DNA of 64,000 nt from an uncultured Campylobacterales bacterium (GTDB lineage Bacteria; Campylobacterota; Campylobacteria; Campylobacterales; Arcobacteraceae): NCBI GenBank assembly GCA_947494995.1, contig CANLWY010000001.1:558001-622000 (forward strand), in the 5' to 3' direction. Within the stretch, counting starts at the first letter, position 1; the number at the start of each line of letters is the position of its first letter. This document shows positions 43,902-53,098 of this stretch, piece after piece. The translations under genes and the position numbers were made by a program. The notes below the pieces were generated by a model. The model did not search any database. It had not been told where the DNA came from and was given only the letters and a program-made list of their open reading frames with translations.

Positions 43902-46706
43902 TTATGCTTTATAAACTTTTACCGCACATTTTTTAAAGTCTGTTTGTTTAGACATTGGACACGTATAATCAGCACAAACTTTATTAATAAATACTTTTTC
44001 ATCGAACCATGGTACATAAACAAGTCCTCTTGAAGGTCTGTTTCTTCCTCTAGTTTCAACTCTAGCTTTTACTTTTCCTCTTCTTGATTCAACCCAACAT
44101 AGTCCACCTTGAGTTATTCCAAGTTTTTTAGCATCTTCTGGATGAACATAACATAATGCTTCTGGAACAGCTCTATAAAGTTCTGGAACTCTCATAGTCA
44201 TTGTTCCTGAGTGCCAGTGCTCTAACACCCTACCTGTTGATAACCATAATGGATACTCTTCACTTGGCATTTCTGGTGGATCCATATATGGTCTAGCAAA
44301 GATTTTCGCTTTATTTTTAAGAGATTTCTTAGCTTTTTCTTTAACACCTAATAAGTCACCTTGAGATAATGCTTTTGCTAATGTTCCGTAGAATGCAAAA
44401 TCAGTACCTGGCTTACCATATTTTTTCGCATATGGGTCATATTTAGTATTAAATCTCCATTGAGTCTCTTTTCCATCAACTACTGGCCATTTTAATCCTC
44501 TTACTCTGTGGTAAGTATCGAAGTCTGCAAGGTCATGAGCATGTCCTCTACCGAAATCAGCGTACTCTTCAAATAGATATTTTTGGATAAAGAAACCATA
44601 ACCTTTCCATGGTTTACCATCAGAACCAATAACATTTCTTGAGTCACCGAAACCTTCAGTGTTATCAAAACCTGCTTGAATTGGATCATCTTGAGATAAT
44701 TTATAAGATTTAGCTCTTTCATTAGCAAATAGGATGTCAAACATTGTAGTATCTTCACTATATCCCATAGCTTTAGCTTTTGCAATAACGTTTGGAAGTT
44801 TTTTACCACCTCTTAGTTTTTGCTCTCCCCATAAATCTTTAACTGTAAATCTTTTAGATAACTCTACCCATTGCCATGTATCAGACATAGAATCACCCAT
44901 TGGTAATACTTGTTGTCTCCAATGTTGAGTTCTTCTTTCAGCATTTCCATAAGCTCCCCATTTTTCATAGATCATAGCTGTTGGTAAGATAAGGTCAGAT
45001 ACTTTTGCAGAGATACCTGGGTATCCATCAGAAGTAACAATGAAGTTATCCATTTGTCTTGCTGCTTTAATCCAGTGAGATGCAGATGCAGTATCTTGGT
45101 AAGGATTACATACATTTACCCATGCAAATTTAACAACACCATCTTCGATATCTCTGTGGATTTTCATAATGTGTTGGTTACCAACACCATTTAATGTACC
45201 AGCAGGGATTTTCCAACCTTTTTCAGTGATTGCTCTATGCTTAGGATTTTTAACCATCATATCAGCAGGTAATCTGTGTGTAAATGTACCAACTTCTCTA
45301 GCAGTACCACATGCAGATGGTTGACCTGTTAATGAGAATGCACCAGAACCTGGTTTAGCTTGTTTGTTAAGTAAAAAGTGAACGTTGTAAGCTAATGTAT
45401 TTACCCAAGTACCTCTTGTATGTTGGTTCATACCCATTGTCCAGAAAGAAACAACTTTTCTTGATTTCTCAATATATAAGTCTGCAAGAGTTTGTAACTT
45501 TTTCTTGAACTCATTGATATCTTCGTCTGGATCACCTTTAGAAATTTTTGCTACATAATCTAAAGTATAAGGCTCTAAGAATTTTTTATACTCTTCAAAA
45601 GAGATTTCCCAGTGTTTTAATCCAGCAGGTTTATGTACCATCTTATCACCAGCTTTATATCCATATGGAGCTAGTGCTGGAGCTTCACTTTCAGAAACAA
45701 TAGTTTCCATCTCTTTAGAGATAGTTTCCATTTCTTTAGCTGTATATTTACCTTCTTTAAGTGATTTTTCACCTTTTCTTCTCATACCATAACCCATGTT
45801 AACTGGAGAAGCTGCAAATACAATATGCTCTTTTACAAATTTCCAATCAATTGCTTCAGGATTATTATAAACAATCTCTCTTGCAATATAGTTCCATAAA
45901 GCTAAGTCAGTATTTGGAGTAAAGATAATTTCCATATCTGCTAAATCAGATGTTCTATGTCTATAAGTTGAAATATTTACAACTTTTACATTTTTAGGAT
46001 CAGAAAGTTTTCTATCAGTTACCCTTGACCATAGAATTGGGTGCATCTCAGCCATATTAGCTCCCCAACATACTACAGTATCAGTTAATTCAATATCATC
46101 ATAACAACCAGAAGGCTCATCAATACCAAATGTTTGATAAAAACCAACAACCGCAGATGCCATACAGTGTCTAGCATTTGGATCAATTGCATTTGATCTG
46201 AATCCACCTTTCATCATCTTTTGAGCTGCATAACCTTCCATAACAGTATATTGTCCAGAAGCAAATACACCAACACCTTCAGGTCCAGATGCTTTAAGTG
46301 CTTTTCTAATATGAAATTCCATTTCATCAAAAGCTCTTTCCCAAGATACAGGAGCAAATTTACCATTTTTGTCAAATTTACCATCAGCGCCAACTCTTAG
46401 TAATGGTTGCTTTAATCTATCTGCACCATACATGATTTTCGCATTGAAGTAACCTTTAATACAGTTAAGACCTCTATTAACTGGAGCTGCAGGGTCACCT
46501 TTAACCGCAACAATTTTACCACCTTTAGTAGCTAACATAATTCCACAACCTGTACCACAGAATCTACAAGCTGCCTTGTCCCATCTCCAGCCACCTTCAG
46601 CATTTTTAGCTGCTGCTTGCATTTGTGTAGGTACGTTCATCCCTACCGCTGCTGCTGCAGAAGCTGCCGCCGAACTTTTAAGAAATTCTCTTCTCGAAAG
46701 TGCCAT
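43902..46706 (-). CDS. napA: NapA, catalytic subunit of periplasmic nitrate reductase
   Basis: 934 residues. The Tat signal is [20 protein letters not shown]. The [4Fe-4S] ligands are in [11 protein letters not shown] and LNCIKGY. The molybdenum-binding Cys is in [12 protein letters not shown]. The bis-molybdopterin guanine dinucleotide regions and the C-terminal [21 protein letters not shown] match NapA. It reduces nitrate to nitrite in the periplasm. First gene of napAGHBFLD; AGGAGA precedes the ATG and an Fnr-like operator lies upstream. Confidence 0.97.
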   Translation of the reverse strand: MALSRREFLKSSAAASAAAAVGMNVPTQMQAAAKNAEGGWRWDKAACRFCGTGCGIMLATKGGKIVAVKGDPAAPVNRGLNCIKGYFNAKIMYGADRLKQPLLRVGADGKFDKNGKFAPVSWERAFDEMEFHIRKALKASGPEGVGVFASGQYTVMEGYAAQKMMKGGFRSNAIDPNARHCMASAVVGFYQTFGIDEPSGCYDDIELTDTVVCWGANMAEMHPILWSRVTDRKLSDPKNVKVVNISTYRHRTSDLADMEIIFTPNTDLALWNYIAREIVYNNPEAIDWKFVKEHIVFAASPVNMGYGMRRKGEKSLKEGKYTAKEMETISKEMETIVSESEAPALAPYGYKAGDKMVHKPAGLKHWEISFEEYKKFLEPYTLDYVAKISKGDPDEDINEFKKKLQTLADLYIEKSRKVVSFWTMGMNQHTRGTWVNTLAYNVHFLLNKQAKPGSGAFSLTGQPSACGTAREVGTFTHRLPADMMVKNPKHRAITEKGWKIPAGTLNGVGNQHIMKIHRDIEDGVVKFAWVNVCNPYQDTASASHWIKAARQMDNFIVTSDGYPGISAKVSDLILPTAMIYEKWGAYGNAERRTQHWRQQVLPMGDSMSDTWQWVELSKRFTVKDLWGEQKLRGGKKLPNVIAKAKAMGYSEDTTMFDILFANERAKSYKLSQDDPIQAGFDNTEGFGDSRNVIGSDGKPWKGYGFFIQKYLFEEYADFGRGHAHDLADFDTYHRVRGLKWPVVDGKETQWRFNTKYDPYAKKYGKPGTDFAFYGTLAKALSQGDLLGVKEKAKKSLKNKAKIFARPYMDPPEMPSEEYPLWLSTGRVLEHWHSGTMTMRVPELYRAVPEALCYVHPEDAKKLGITQGGLCWVESRRGKVKARVETRGRNRPSRGLVYVPWFDEKVFINKVCADYTCPMSKQTDFKKCAVKVYKA

Positions 46707-46736
46707 TTATTTCTCCTTATTTGAAATTCAGAAATA

Positions 46737-46778
46737 ATTTTACCACTTAGTTTATTCATAAGCTTTGACTTTAGTCAA
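46737..46778 (-). promoter_or_regulatory. Fnr-like operator and -10 box of the nap operon
   Basis: The perfect palindrome TTGAC-TTTA-GTCAA (46765-46778) lies 59-72 bp upstream of napA. A -10-like TAAAAT (46742-46737, minus strand) follows. The centres are 32 bp apart, exactly as in the nrf promoter, which fits class II activation by a Crp/Fnr protein. Confidence 0.72.
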
Positions 46779-46792
46779 TTAATTTAAGTTAA

Positions 46793-46817
46793 AAATAAGA
46801 CATAGATTGTCTTATTT
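46793..46817. promoter_or_regulatory. 10-bp inverted repeat in the napA/TrpD2 divergent promoter
   Basis: AAATAAGACA-N5-TGTCTTATTT is a perfect dyad about 20 bp from the Fnr-like site and about 82 bp upstream of the TrpD2-type start. It could be an operator for either promoter. No T-tract follows, so a terminator is unlikely. Confidence 0.5.
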
Positions 46818-46898
46818 AAAAGAACATATGTTATTATGGGTCTTACAAGAAAAAAACACAGTGAAAGATTATTCAATTTTTTCGACTAAAGGGAGATA

Positions 46899-47861
46899 AT
46901 GAATTTTTTTAAATATATAAAAGCAGTAGGTACAGGTCCTAAGTCAAATAAAGATTTGACAAAAGAAGAAACAATAGAAGCTATTCAAGGCATTTTAGAA
47001 CAGAAATGTGAAAGTGAACAAGCAGCAGCTTTTTTAATGCTTTTAAGAGTTAAGTTAGAGAGTAATGAAGAGTTAGCAGGTTGTTTAGAAGCTTTTGATA
47101 AATATATACAAAGAGTTGATATACCAGAATCAATTGAATTAGGTTATTCATATGATGGTAAATCAAAACAGCCATATTTATTTCCTTTATATAGTTCGGT
47201 ATTAAAAGACTTTTTTAAAGATAATAAAGAAATAAAACCTTTTGAATTAGTTATTAGTGGTGATTATTTACAACCAGCAAAAGAGGGTATTACTGTAAAA
47301 GATTTAGCAACACAAATTGATTTAGAAGATAATATTCATTTCTTTAATAGAGAAAGTTATTTTAAAGAGTTGTCAGACTTAACTGATTTAAGGCAAAAAT
47401 TATATATGAGAACAATATTTAATACTACTGAAAAACTATTAAATCCTGCAAGTTCTAAATATGCAATTACTTCAGCCTTTCATAAACCATATGGAGAAAA
47501 GTATATAAATCTATTTGGATCATCTTATGAAAACATACTTATTGTTAAAGGAAGTGAAGGAGCCTGTGAAGTATTTAAAGATTTTAAATACTGGGAAAAA
47601 GAGGGTGATGAAATCATTGAGAAAAAAATTAAATTAGAAGATTTTGATATACATTATAATAAAGAGTATGAAAATATCACTTTAGAAGAGTCAATTGAGA
47701 TAATAAAGAAACCAAGTGAAGAGTTAATGAAGATTGTAAAACTAAATGTTGCAATTTTATTATATTCAGCAAAAAGAGTTGAGTCTATTGAAAAAGCATA
47801 TGAAATGTTAAATAAAAAAGATTGCTGTATAGTAAGATTTTGGAAATGGCTATTAAAGTAA
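46899..47861 (+). CDS. TrpD2/YbiB-like glycosyl transferase family 3 protein
   Basis: 320 residues. The N-terminal helical domain (GTGPKSNKDLTKEETIEAIQGILEQ, SEQAAAFLMLLRVKLESNEELAG) is that of anthranilate phosphoribosyltransferase-like proteins. The C-terminal domain lacks a clear PRPP loop (GTGGD), so it is closer to YbiB/TrpD2, which binds nucleic acid and has no known TrpD activity. It is divergent from napA, with GGGAG before its ATG. Its role is unknown. Confidence 0.75.
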   Translation: MNFFKYIKAVGTGPKSNKDLTKEETIEAIQGILEQKCESEQAAAFLMLLRVKLESNEELAGCLEAFDKYIQRVDIPESIELGYSYDGKSKQPYLFPLYSSVLKDFFKDNKEIKPFELVISGDYLQPAKEGITVKDLATQIDLEDNIHFFNRESYFKELSDLTDLRQKLYMRTIFNTTEKLLNPASSKYAITSAFHKPYGEKYINLFGSSYENILIVKGSEGACEVFKDFKYWEKEGDEIIEKKIKLEDFDIHYNKEYENITLEESIEIIKKPSEELMKIVKLNVAILLYSAKRVESIEKAYEMLNKKDCCIVRFWKWLLK

Positions 47862-47866
47862 TATAT

Positions 47867-47890
47867 AAAGTAGAGAACTATCTCTACTTT
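47867..47890. terminator. bidirectional terminator between TrpD2-like and XRE-cupin genes
   Basis: Perfect inverted repeat AAAGTAGAGA-ACTA-TCTCTACTTT between the two convergent genes. It reaches into the last codon of the XRE-cupin gene. Confidence 0.75.
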
Positions 47891-48470
47891 AAAAAGATAC
47901 GGGAGTAATAGCTGAAATATAAGAAGCTTTTTTAAGGCTTCTATTCTCAATTTTATGTGGTATTTCTGGATTAAATCTAATACAGTCACCTTTTTTAAGG
48001 AAGAATTCTTTATCATTTAATGTAACAACTATCTCACCTTTTAGAACATAATTACACTCTTCTCCACCTTTTGTATGAGGAATTATTTCATCTGTTGTTC
48101 TATTTGGTTCTAGTTTAACAAGTACAAACTCTATATCTCCTTGTAAATCTGGAACAAGTAATTCACAATTATATAATGAATCAGGAAATGATATCTTTTT
48201 TCGATCTTCTTTTTTTACAACATATAATGAATCATCATCTAAACATTTAATAGGTGTTTGACTTTCATCCGTAAAAAGCTCTGCTAAAGTAGTATCTAAA
48301 ACTTTTGCAATTTTTCTTAAAGTTTCAACTGAACCTTGTGTTGAACCATTTTCAAGTTGGGATAACATTCCAACAGAGATCTTTGCATTAAGTGCTAAAT
48401 CTTTTGCACTCATTGATTTTGCTACTCTTAACTCTTTAATTTTAATACCTACAAAATTGTCATTTTCCAT
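47889..48470 (-). CDS. XRE-family regulator with C-terminal cupin domain
   Basis: 193 residues. The N-terminal helix-turn-helix (about 8-65) has KELRVAKSMSAKDLALNAKISVGMLSQLENG. The cupin domain (about 110-190) has IIPHTKGGEECNYVLKGEIVVTLNDKEFFLKKGDCIRFNPEIPHKIEN, with the metal-site His and Glu residues. This class (like PuuR, and regulators of amino-acid or amine catabolism) senses a small ligand through the cupin. It is divergent from ald, and the space between holds an array of 17-bp palindromes, its likely binding sites. Regulation of ald and perhaps its own gene is inferred. Confidence 0.88.
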   Translation of the reverse strand: MENDNFVGIKIKELRVAKSMSAKDLALNAKISVGMLSQLENGSTQGSVETLRKIAKVLDTTLAELFTDESQTPIKCLDDDSLYVVKKEDRKKISFPDSLYNCELLVPDLQGDIEFVLVKLEPNRTTDEIIPHTKGGEECNYVLKGEIVVTLNDKEFFLKKGDCIRFNPEIPHKIENRSLKKASYISAITPVSF

Positions 48471-48557
48471 TAAATCCCTTTTTAATAATTACGAAAGTTT
48501 AACAAAACCTTTATTAAGTTTAATTTTATTTAAAATAATCTAATTAATATTATCAAT

Positions 48558-48616
48558 ATTTAACAAAATTAAAGTTATGTTTAATATAATTGAACAAAGA
48601 TTTAATAAAATTAAAT
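48558..48616. promoter_or_regulatory. three 17-bp palindromes at 21-bp period over the ald promoter
   Basis: Three dyads share the layout RTTTAAY-N3-ATTRAAN: ATTTAAC-AAA-ATTAAAG (48558-48574), GTTTAAT-ATA-ATTGAAC (48579-48595) and ATTTAAT-AAA-ATTAAAT (48600-48616). Their centres are 48566, 48587 and 48608, exactly 21 bp or two helical turns apart. A -10-like TATAAT (48585-48590) is inside the middle one, which suggests repression of ald. Related half-sites GTTTAAC (48497) and GTTTAAT (48518) lie nearer the regulator gene. Confidence 0.6.
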
Positions 48617-48629
48617 AAAAAGGAAAAAT

Positions 48630-49739
48630 ATGACTATAGGATTAGTAAAAGAGATAAAGGTTCATGAATATAGAGTAGGTCTTACTCCTGATTGTGTAGA
48701 TGCATATGTAAAAGCAGGACATACTGTATATGTAGAGAAAGATGCTGGCATAGGAGCAGGTTTTGAAAATTGTGCTTATGAAGAAGTTGGTGGAATTATT
48801 GTAGAAGATAAGAAAAAACTTTTTAATGATTCAGATATGATAGTAAAAGTAAAAGAGCCCTTGCCTGAAGAGTATGAATTTTTTCATGAGGGACAAATCC
48901 TTTATACTTATTTACATATTGCAGCAGATAAGCCACAAGCCCAGGCTTTGTTAGACAAAAAAGTAAAAGCTGTTGCTTATGAAACAATAACATCTCCTGA
49001 GGGAGGATTACCTTGTTTAACTCCTATGAGTGAAATTGCAGGAAGACTTGCAACTCAAGAGGGTGCAAAATATTTAGAAAAACCATTTGGTGGAAGAGGA
49101 GTACTTTTAGGTGGAGTTCCAGGTGTTCAAAGAGGTAATGTTGTAATTATTGGTGGAGGAATTGTAGGACTTAATGCTTGTAAAATGGCTGTTGGGCTTG
49201 GTGCTAATGTAACGGTTATGGATATTTCTGCTTCAAGACTTGCATTTTATGATGACATTTTTGGTTCACAAGTAACTACATTATTTTCTAATAGAACAAA
49301 TATTGTAAAAGCTATAAAAGAAGCAGATTTAGTAATTGGTGCAGTTTTAATTCCAGGTGCTGCTGCTCCAAAATTAATCTCTAAAGAAGATTTAAAACTG
49401 ATGAAGAAAAACTCTGTAGTAGTTGATGTTGCAATTGACCAAGGTGGTTGTTTTGAAACTTCAAAGGCTACTTACCATGATAATCCAACTTATGTAGTAA
49501 ATGATGTATTACATTATTGTGTTGCAAATATGCCTGGGGCTGTTTCTTTAACATCAACTTTAGCTTTAACAGCTACAACATTAAGACATGGTTTAGCAAT
49601 TGCTAATAAAGGTTTAGAGCAAGCATTGGCGGATGATAAACATTTATTAAATGGTCTTAATACCTATGATGGAAAATTAACAAACGAAGCTGTATCCAAG
49701 AGTTTAGATATTCCTTTTGAGGCTGTATCTTTTAGTTAA
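48630..49739 (+). CDS. ald: alanine dehydrogenase
   Basis: 369 residues. It interconverts L-alanine and pyruvate with NAD and ammonia. The N-terminus MTIGLVKEIKVHEYRVGLTPD is typical, as are the NAD motif VIIGGGIVGLNACKMAVGLGANVTVMD and the loop VDVAIDQGGCFETSKATYHDNPTY. It is divergent from the XRE-cupin regulator and convergent with sdaA. AAAGGAAAAAT precedes the ATG; an operator array spans its promoter. Confidence 0.96.
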   Translation: MTIGLVKEIKVHEYRVGLTPDCVDAYVKAGHTVYVEKDAGIGAGFENCAYEEVGGIIVEDKKKLFNDSDMIVKVKEPLPEEYEFFHEGQILYTYLHIAADKPQAQALLDKKVKAVAYETITSPEGGLPCLTPMSEIAGRLATQEGAKYLEKPFGGRGVLLGGVPGVQRGNVVIIGGGIVGLNACKMAVGLGANVTVMDISASRLAFYDDIFGSQVTTLFSNRTNIVKAIKEADLVIGAVLIPGAAAPKLISKEDLKLMKKNSVVVDVAIDQGGCFETSKATYHDNPTYVVNDVLHYCVANMPGAVSLTSTLALTATTLRHGLAIANKGLEQALADDKHLLNGLNTYDGKLTNEAVSKSLDIPFEAVSFS

Positions 49740-49742
49740 AAT

Positions 49743-49769
49743 AAAAAGAAGAGTTTTTCTCTTCTTTTT
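49743..49769. terminator. bidirectional terminator between ald and sdaA
   Basis: Perfect 11-bp inverted repeat AAAAAGAAGAG-TTTTT-CTCTTCTTTTT between convergent genes, touching the sdaA stop codon. Confidence 0.8.
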
Positions 49770-51132
49770 AACAATCAATATAGTTTACAGCTAACCCACC
49801 TTGAGAAGTCTCTTTGTATTTATTTTGCATATCTTTTCCTGTATCATACATAGTTTTGATTACAGAATCTAAAGATACATAGTGTTTACCATCTTCATTA
49901 ATTGCCATTCTTGCAGCATTTACAGCTTTCATTGCAGCCATTGCATTTCTTTCTATACAAGGGATTTGTACTAATCCTCCAATAGGATCACATGTAAGTC
50001 CTAGGTTGTGTTCCATTGCTATTTCCGCAGCATTTTCTATTTGTTCACATGATGCACCTAAAAATTGTGCCATAGCTGCTGCTGCCATAGAACAAGCAAC
50101 ACCTACTTCTCCTTGACATCCCACATCTGCACCAGAAATAGAGGCATTTCTTTGATATAAAAGGCCAATGGCCCCAGCTGTTAAAAGAAAGTTAATTATC
50201 ACTTCTTCTTTATTCTCTTTAGTTATTAAAAAATTCACTATATAGTGTAAAACAGCAGGAATAATTCCTGCTGCTCCATTTGTAGGTGCTGTTACAACTC
50301 TTTTCCCTGAAGCATTTTCTTCATTTACTGCTAAAGCATAAAGGTTAATCCAGTCAACAAAAGCCAAGGGATCTATCGTATGAGTATTTTTTAGTTTTTG
50401 ATATATTTTAAAAGCTCTTTTGGGAACATTTAGTCCTCCTGGTAAAGTACCATCTGCTTTTAGGCCATTATTAACAGAACTATTCATGACATGCCAAATT
50501 TCTAAAAGAGAGTTTTTTATTTCTTCTTCTGATTTAATAACTTTTTCATTTTCTAAAACTAGTTTTGGAATTGAAAGTTTATTTTTTTTACACAATTCCA
50601 ATAACTCATTTGCACTAGAGAATTCATATGGAAGTACTATTTTCTCTTCTTCTTTTTCTATTCCAATGTCATCTTCACTTATAGTTTCTCCTCCTCCAAT
50701 AGAGTAGTAAGTTTTAGAGAAGAGTTCATTTTCATTATTATATATGCTAAGTTTTATTCCATTTGGATGAAAAGGTAGATATTCATTTTGATGAAGTATT
50801 AAATCGTTTTTTATTGAAAAATCTATTGTTTTTTCATTTAAAAGTTTTATTGTAGAGTTTTGTTTAATTGTTTTTATAATATCTTCAATAGAATCTGTAT
50901 CTACAGTTTTAGGATTATTTCCTAAAAGACCTAATATAACTGCAATATCACTTTGATGTCCAAGACCTGTCGAGCCTAAAGAACCATATAAGTCAATTTT
51001 GATACGAGTTAGCTTATCAAAATAGTTCTTTTTTTTCAAAAGATTACAAAAATCATTGGCAATAATCATTGGACCCACAGTATGAGAACTTGATGGACCA
51101 ATTCCAATTTTAAAAAGATTTAATATACTCAT
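49768..51132 (-). CDS. sdaA: L-serine ammonia-lyase, iron-sulphur type
   Basis: 454 residues, single-chain form. It deaminates L-serine to pyruvate in the cytoplasm. The N-terminal domain starts LNLFKIGIGPSSSHTVGPM. The catalytic domain has cluster cysteines in GCQGEVGVACSMAAAAM and GLTCDPIGGLVQIPCIERN, and ends with a conserved YIDC. It is downstream of the aap operon's divergent side and convergent with ald; its product, pyruvate, is shared with Ald. Confidence 0.95.
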   Translation of the reverse strand: MSILNLFKIGIGPSSSHTVGPMIIANDFCNLLKKKNYFDKLTRIKIDLYGSLGSTGLGHQSDIAVILGLLGNNPKTVDTDSIEDIIKTIKQNSTIKLLNEKTIDFSIKNDLILHQNEYLPFHPNGIKLSIYNNENELFSKTYYSIGGGETISEDDIGIEKEEEKIVLPYEFSSANELLELCKKNKLSIPKLVLENEKVIKSEEEIKNSLLEIWHVMNSSVNNGLKADGTLPGGLNVPKRAFKIYQKLKNTHTIDPLAFVDWINLYALAVNEENASGKRVVTAPTNGAAGIIPAVLHYIVNFLITKENKEEVIINFLLTAGAIGLLYQRNASISGADVGCQGEVGVACSMAAAAMAQFLGASCEQIENAAEIAMEHNLGLTCDPIGGLVQIPCIERNAMAAMKAVNAARMAINEDGKHYVSLDSVIKTMYDTGKDMQNKYKETSQGGLAVNYIDC

Positions 51133-51146
51133 TTTTCTTCCTAGTT

Positions 51147-51172
51147 AGAGTGTTTTAAAATTTTAACACTCT
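51147..51172. promoter_or_regulatory. inverted repeat just upstream of sdaA
   Basis: AGAGTGTT-N10-AACACTCT is a perfect 8-bp dyad whose AT-rich spacer is itself partly symmetric. It lies 15-40 bp before the sdaA start, where it could act as an operator or as a leader hairpin near the ribosome-binding site. Confidence 0.55.
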
Positions 51173-51210
51173 GAAGTGGGTAAAAAGTTTGTATTTTAAA
51201 AGAGATAAAT

Positions 51211-51243
51211 AAAAAGAGATGCTTAAGAAAGCTATCTCTTTTA
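51211..51243 (-). terminator. terminator of the aap operon
   Basis: On the minus strand an 8-9-bp stem with GAGAT/ATCTC, extended by an inner GCTT/AAGC stem, is followed by a run of T residues. It lies 6 bp after the end of the ATP-binding gene. Confidence 0.75.
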
Positions 51244-51248
51244 TAGTT

Positions 51249-51995
51249 TTAATGATCTAAAATTTGTTCTAAGAATAGTTTCAATCTATCAGATTGTGGA
51301 TTTTCAAAGAATTCAATTGGTTCATTCTCTTCAACAATTTGTCCCGCATCCATAAAGATAACTCTATCTGCTACTTTTTTTGCAAATCCCATTTCATGTG
51401 TTACACAAACCATTGTAATTCCATCATCTGCTAGTTCGGTCATAACATCTAGTACTTCACCAATCATTTCTGGATCAAGTGCTGCTGTTGGTTCATCAAA
51501 AAGCATAATCTCTGGATTTGAACAAAGACATCTTGCAATTGCAACCCTTTGCTGTTGTCCACCAGATAATTGGTTTGGAAATTTATCTGCTTGGTCTGCA
51601 ATTTTTACTCTTTCAAGATAGTGCATTGCAGTTTCAATTGCTTCGTGTCTAGGTTTTTTTGAAACCCAAGTAGGAGCAAGTACTAGGTTTTCTAAAATAG
51701 AAAGGTGTGGAAAAAGATTAAAGTGTTGAAAAACCATACCCACATGAGTTCTTATCTCTCTAATTCTTTTTACATCTTCAGTTAGTTCTAGACCATTAAC
51801 CATAATCTGTCCCTCTTGAAAAGGTTCAAGTCTATTTATACATCTAATAGTTGTAGATTTACCAGAACCTGAAGGTCCACAAATAACCACTCTTTCACCT
51901 TTTTTAACTTTTAAATTTACATCTTTTAATACGTGAAAATCTCCATACCATTTATTCACATTGTTCATCTCAATCATATATTCTAATTCACTCAT
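51249..51995 (-). CDS. aapP: ABC transporter ATP-binding protein for general L-amino-acid uptake
   Basis: 248 residues. Walker A is GPSGSGKST, the signature [13 protein letters not shown], and Walker [30 protein letters not shown] is typical of polar amino acid importers (GlnQ/AapP). It is the last gene of aapJ-Q-M-P and powers the two permeases upstream. Confidence 0.93.
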   Translation of the reverse strand: MSELEYMIEMNNVNKWYGDFHVLKDVNLKVKKGERVVICGPSGSGKSTTIRCINRLEPFQEGQIMVNGLELTEDVKRIREIRTHVGMVFQHFNLFPHLSILENLVLAPTWVSKKPRHEAIETAMHYLERVKIADQADKFPNQLSGGQQQRVAIARCLCSNPEIMLFDEPTAALDPEMIGEVLDVMTELADDGITMVCVTHEMGFAKKVADRVIFMDAGQIVEENEPIEFFENPQSDRLKLFLEQILDH

Positions 51996-52015
51996 AATAT
52001 TTCCTATATATCTTT

Positions 52016-53098
52016 TTATTTATGGTCTGTGTTGAATCTATCTTCAACTGCTTTTGCATATTTTGACATACTAAAGCAGATCACCCAGTAAATCATCGTA
52101 ACAAAAACATAACCTTCTGTCTCAAACCCAAGCCAATTTGTATCACTATTTGTTAGTGTAACCATTGCTAAAATATCAAATAATCCAATTATCAATACAA
52201 GAGTTGTATCTTTAAATAATGAAATAAATGAACCAACAATATTTGGAATTGAAATTTTAAGCGCTTGTGGTAGGATGATTAATCCCATTGTTTGCCAATA
52301 TGATAAAGCCATAGAATCAGCTGCTTCATACTGTCCTTTTGGAATTGCTTGTAATCCACCTCTAACAACTTCTGCAATATAAGCAGCTTGGAAAAGTGTA
52401 ATACCAATTAGTGCTCTAAGTAGTTTATCAAAATCCATATTTTCTGGGAAAAATAGTGGTAGAATAACAGAAGACATAAATAGTATTGTAATTAAAGGTA
52501 CCCCTCTAATAAACTCAATATACATTACAGATATTGTTTTGATAATTGGCATTTTTGATTGTCGTCCAAGTGCAAATAAGATTCCAATAGGAAATGATGC
52601 AACAATACCAACTGCTGCAACAATAACAGTAAGTAGTAATCCTCCCCATTTTTCTGTCTCTACATGCTCTAAGCCAAAATATCCACCGGCAACTAATATA
52701 TAAGTTATAATAGGTAAAGAAACTACAATAAATACTCTAATTTTAGTGTTGTTTAGATATTTAAAAGCAATTATATATGCTGTAAAAATAGCTAATGCTA
52801 AATTAGGTCTCCAATATAACTCTTCTGGATAAAATCCATAAATAAATTGATTGAATTTCTCAAAGATAAAAATCCATCTCGCCCCATCCCCAGTAACTTC
52901 TTCTTTTGTGCCACTAAAAGTTGCATCAAAAATCATCCAATCAAGTAATGGAGGAATAGTTAAATATAGAAGATAAAAAGAGAATAGGGTAAGTATTGTA
53001 CTTACTACATCAGAAAATAGATTTTCTTTTGCCCAATGTATTACTCCTTTAGTTCCTAAAGGAGCAGGTCTTGCCTCTAATTTTGCATATGTAGCCAT
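52016..53098 (-). CDS. aapM: amino-acid ABC transporter permease
   Basis: 360 residues with membrane helices, longer than ordinary HisM-type permeases as in the Aap/Bzt class. The EAA-type loop [38 protein letters not shown] contacts the ATPase. It overlaps the upstream permease gene by 1 bp. Its pair is the product of 53098-54279. Confidence 0.93.
   Translation of the reverse strand: MATYAKLEARPAPLGTKGVIHWAKENLFSDVVSTILTLFSFYLLYLTIPPLLDWMIFDATFSGTKEEVTGDGARWIFIFEKFNQFIYGFYPEELYWRPNLALAIFTAYIIAFKYLNNTKIRVFIVVSLPIITYILVAGGYFGLEHVETEKWGGLLLTVIVAAVGIVASFPIGILFALGRQSKMPIIKTISVMYIEFIRGVPLITILFMSSVILPLFFPENMDFDKLLRALIGITLFQAAYIAEVVRGGLQAIPKGQYEAADSMALSYWQTMGLIILPQALKISIPNIVGSFISLFKDTTLVLIIGLFDILAMVTLTNSDTNWLGFETEGYVFVTMIYWVICFSMSKYAKAVEDRFNTDHK

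Noticed and set aside
44501-44809. Open frame inside napA on the same strand
   Set aside because: Shifted frame of a well-supported gene, with no ribosome-binding site and no family motifs.
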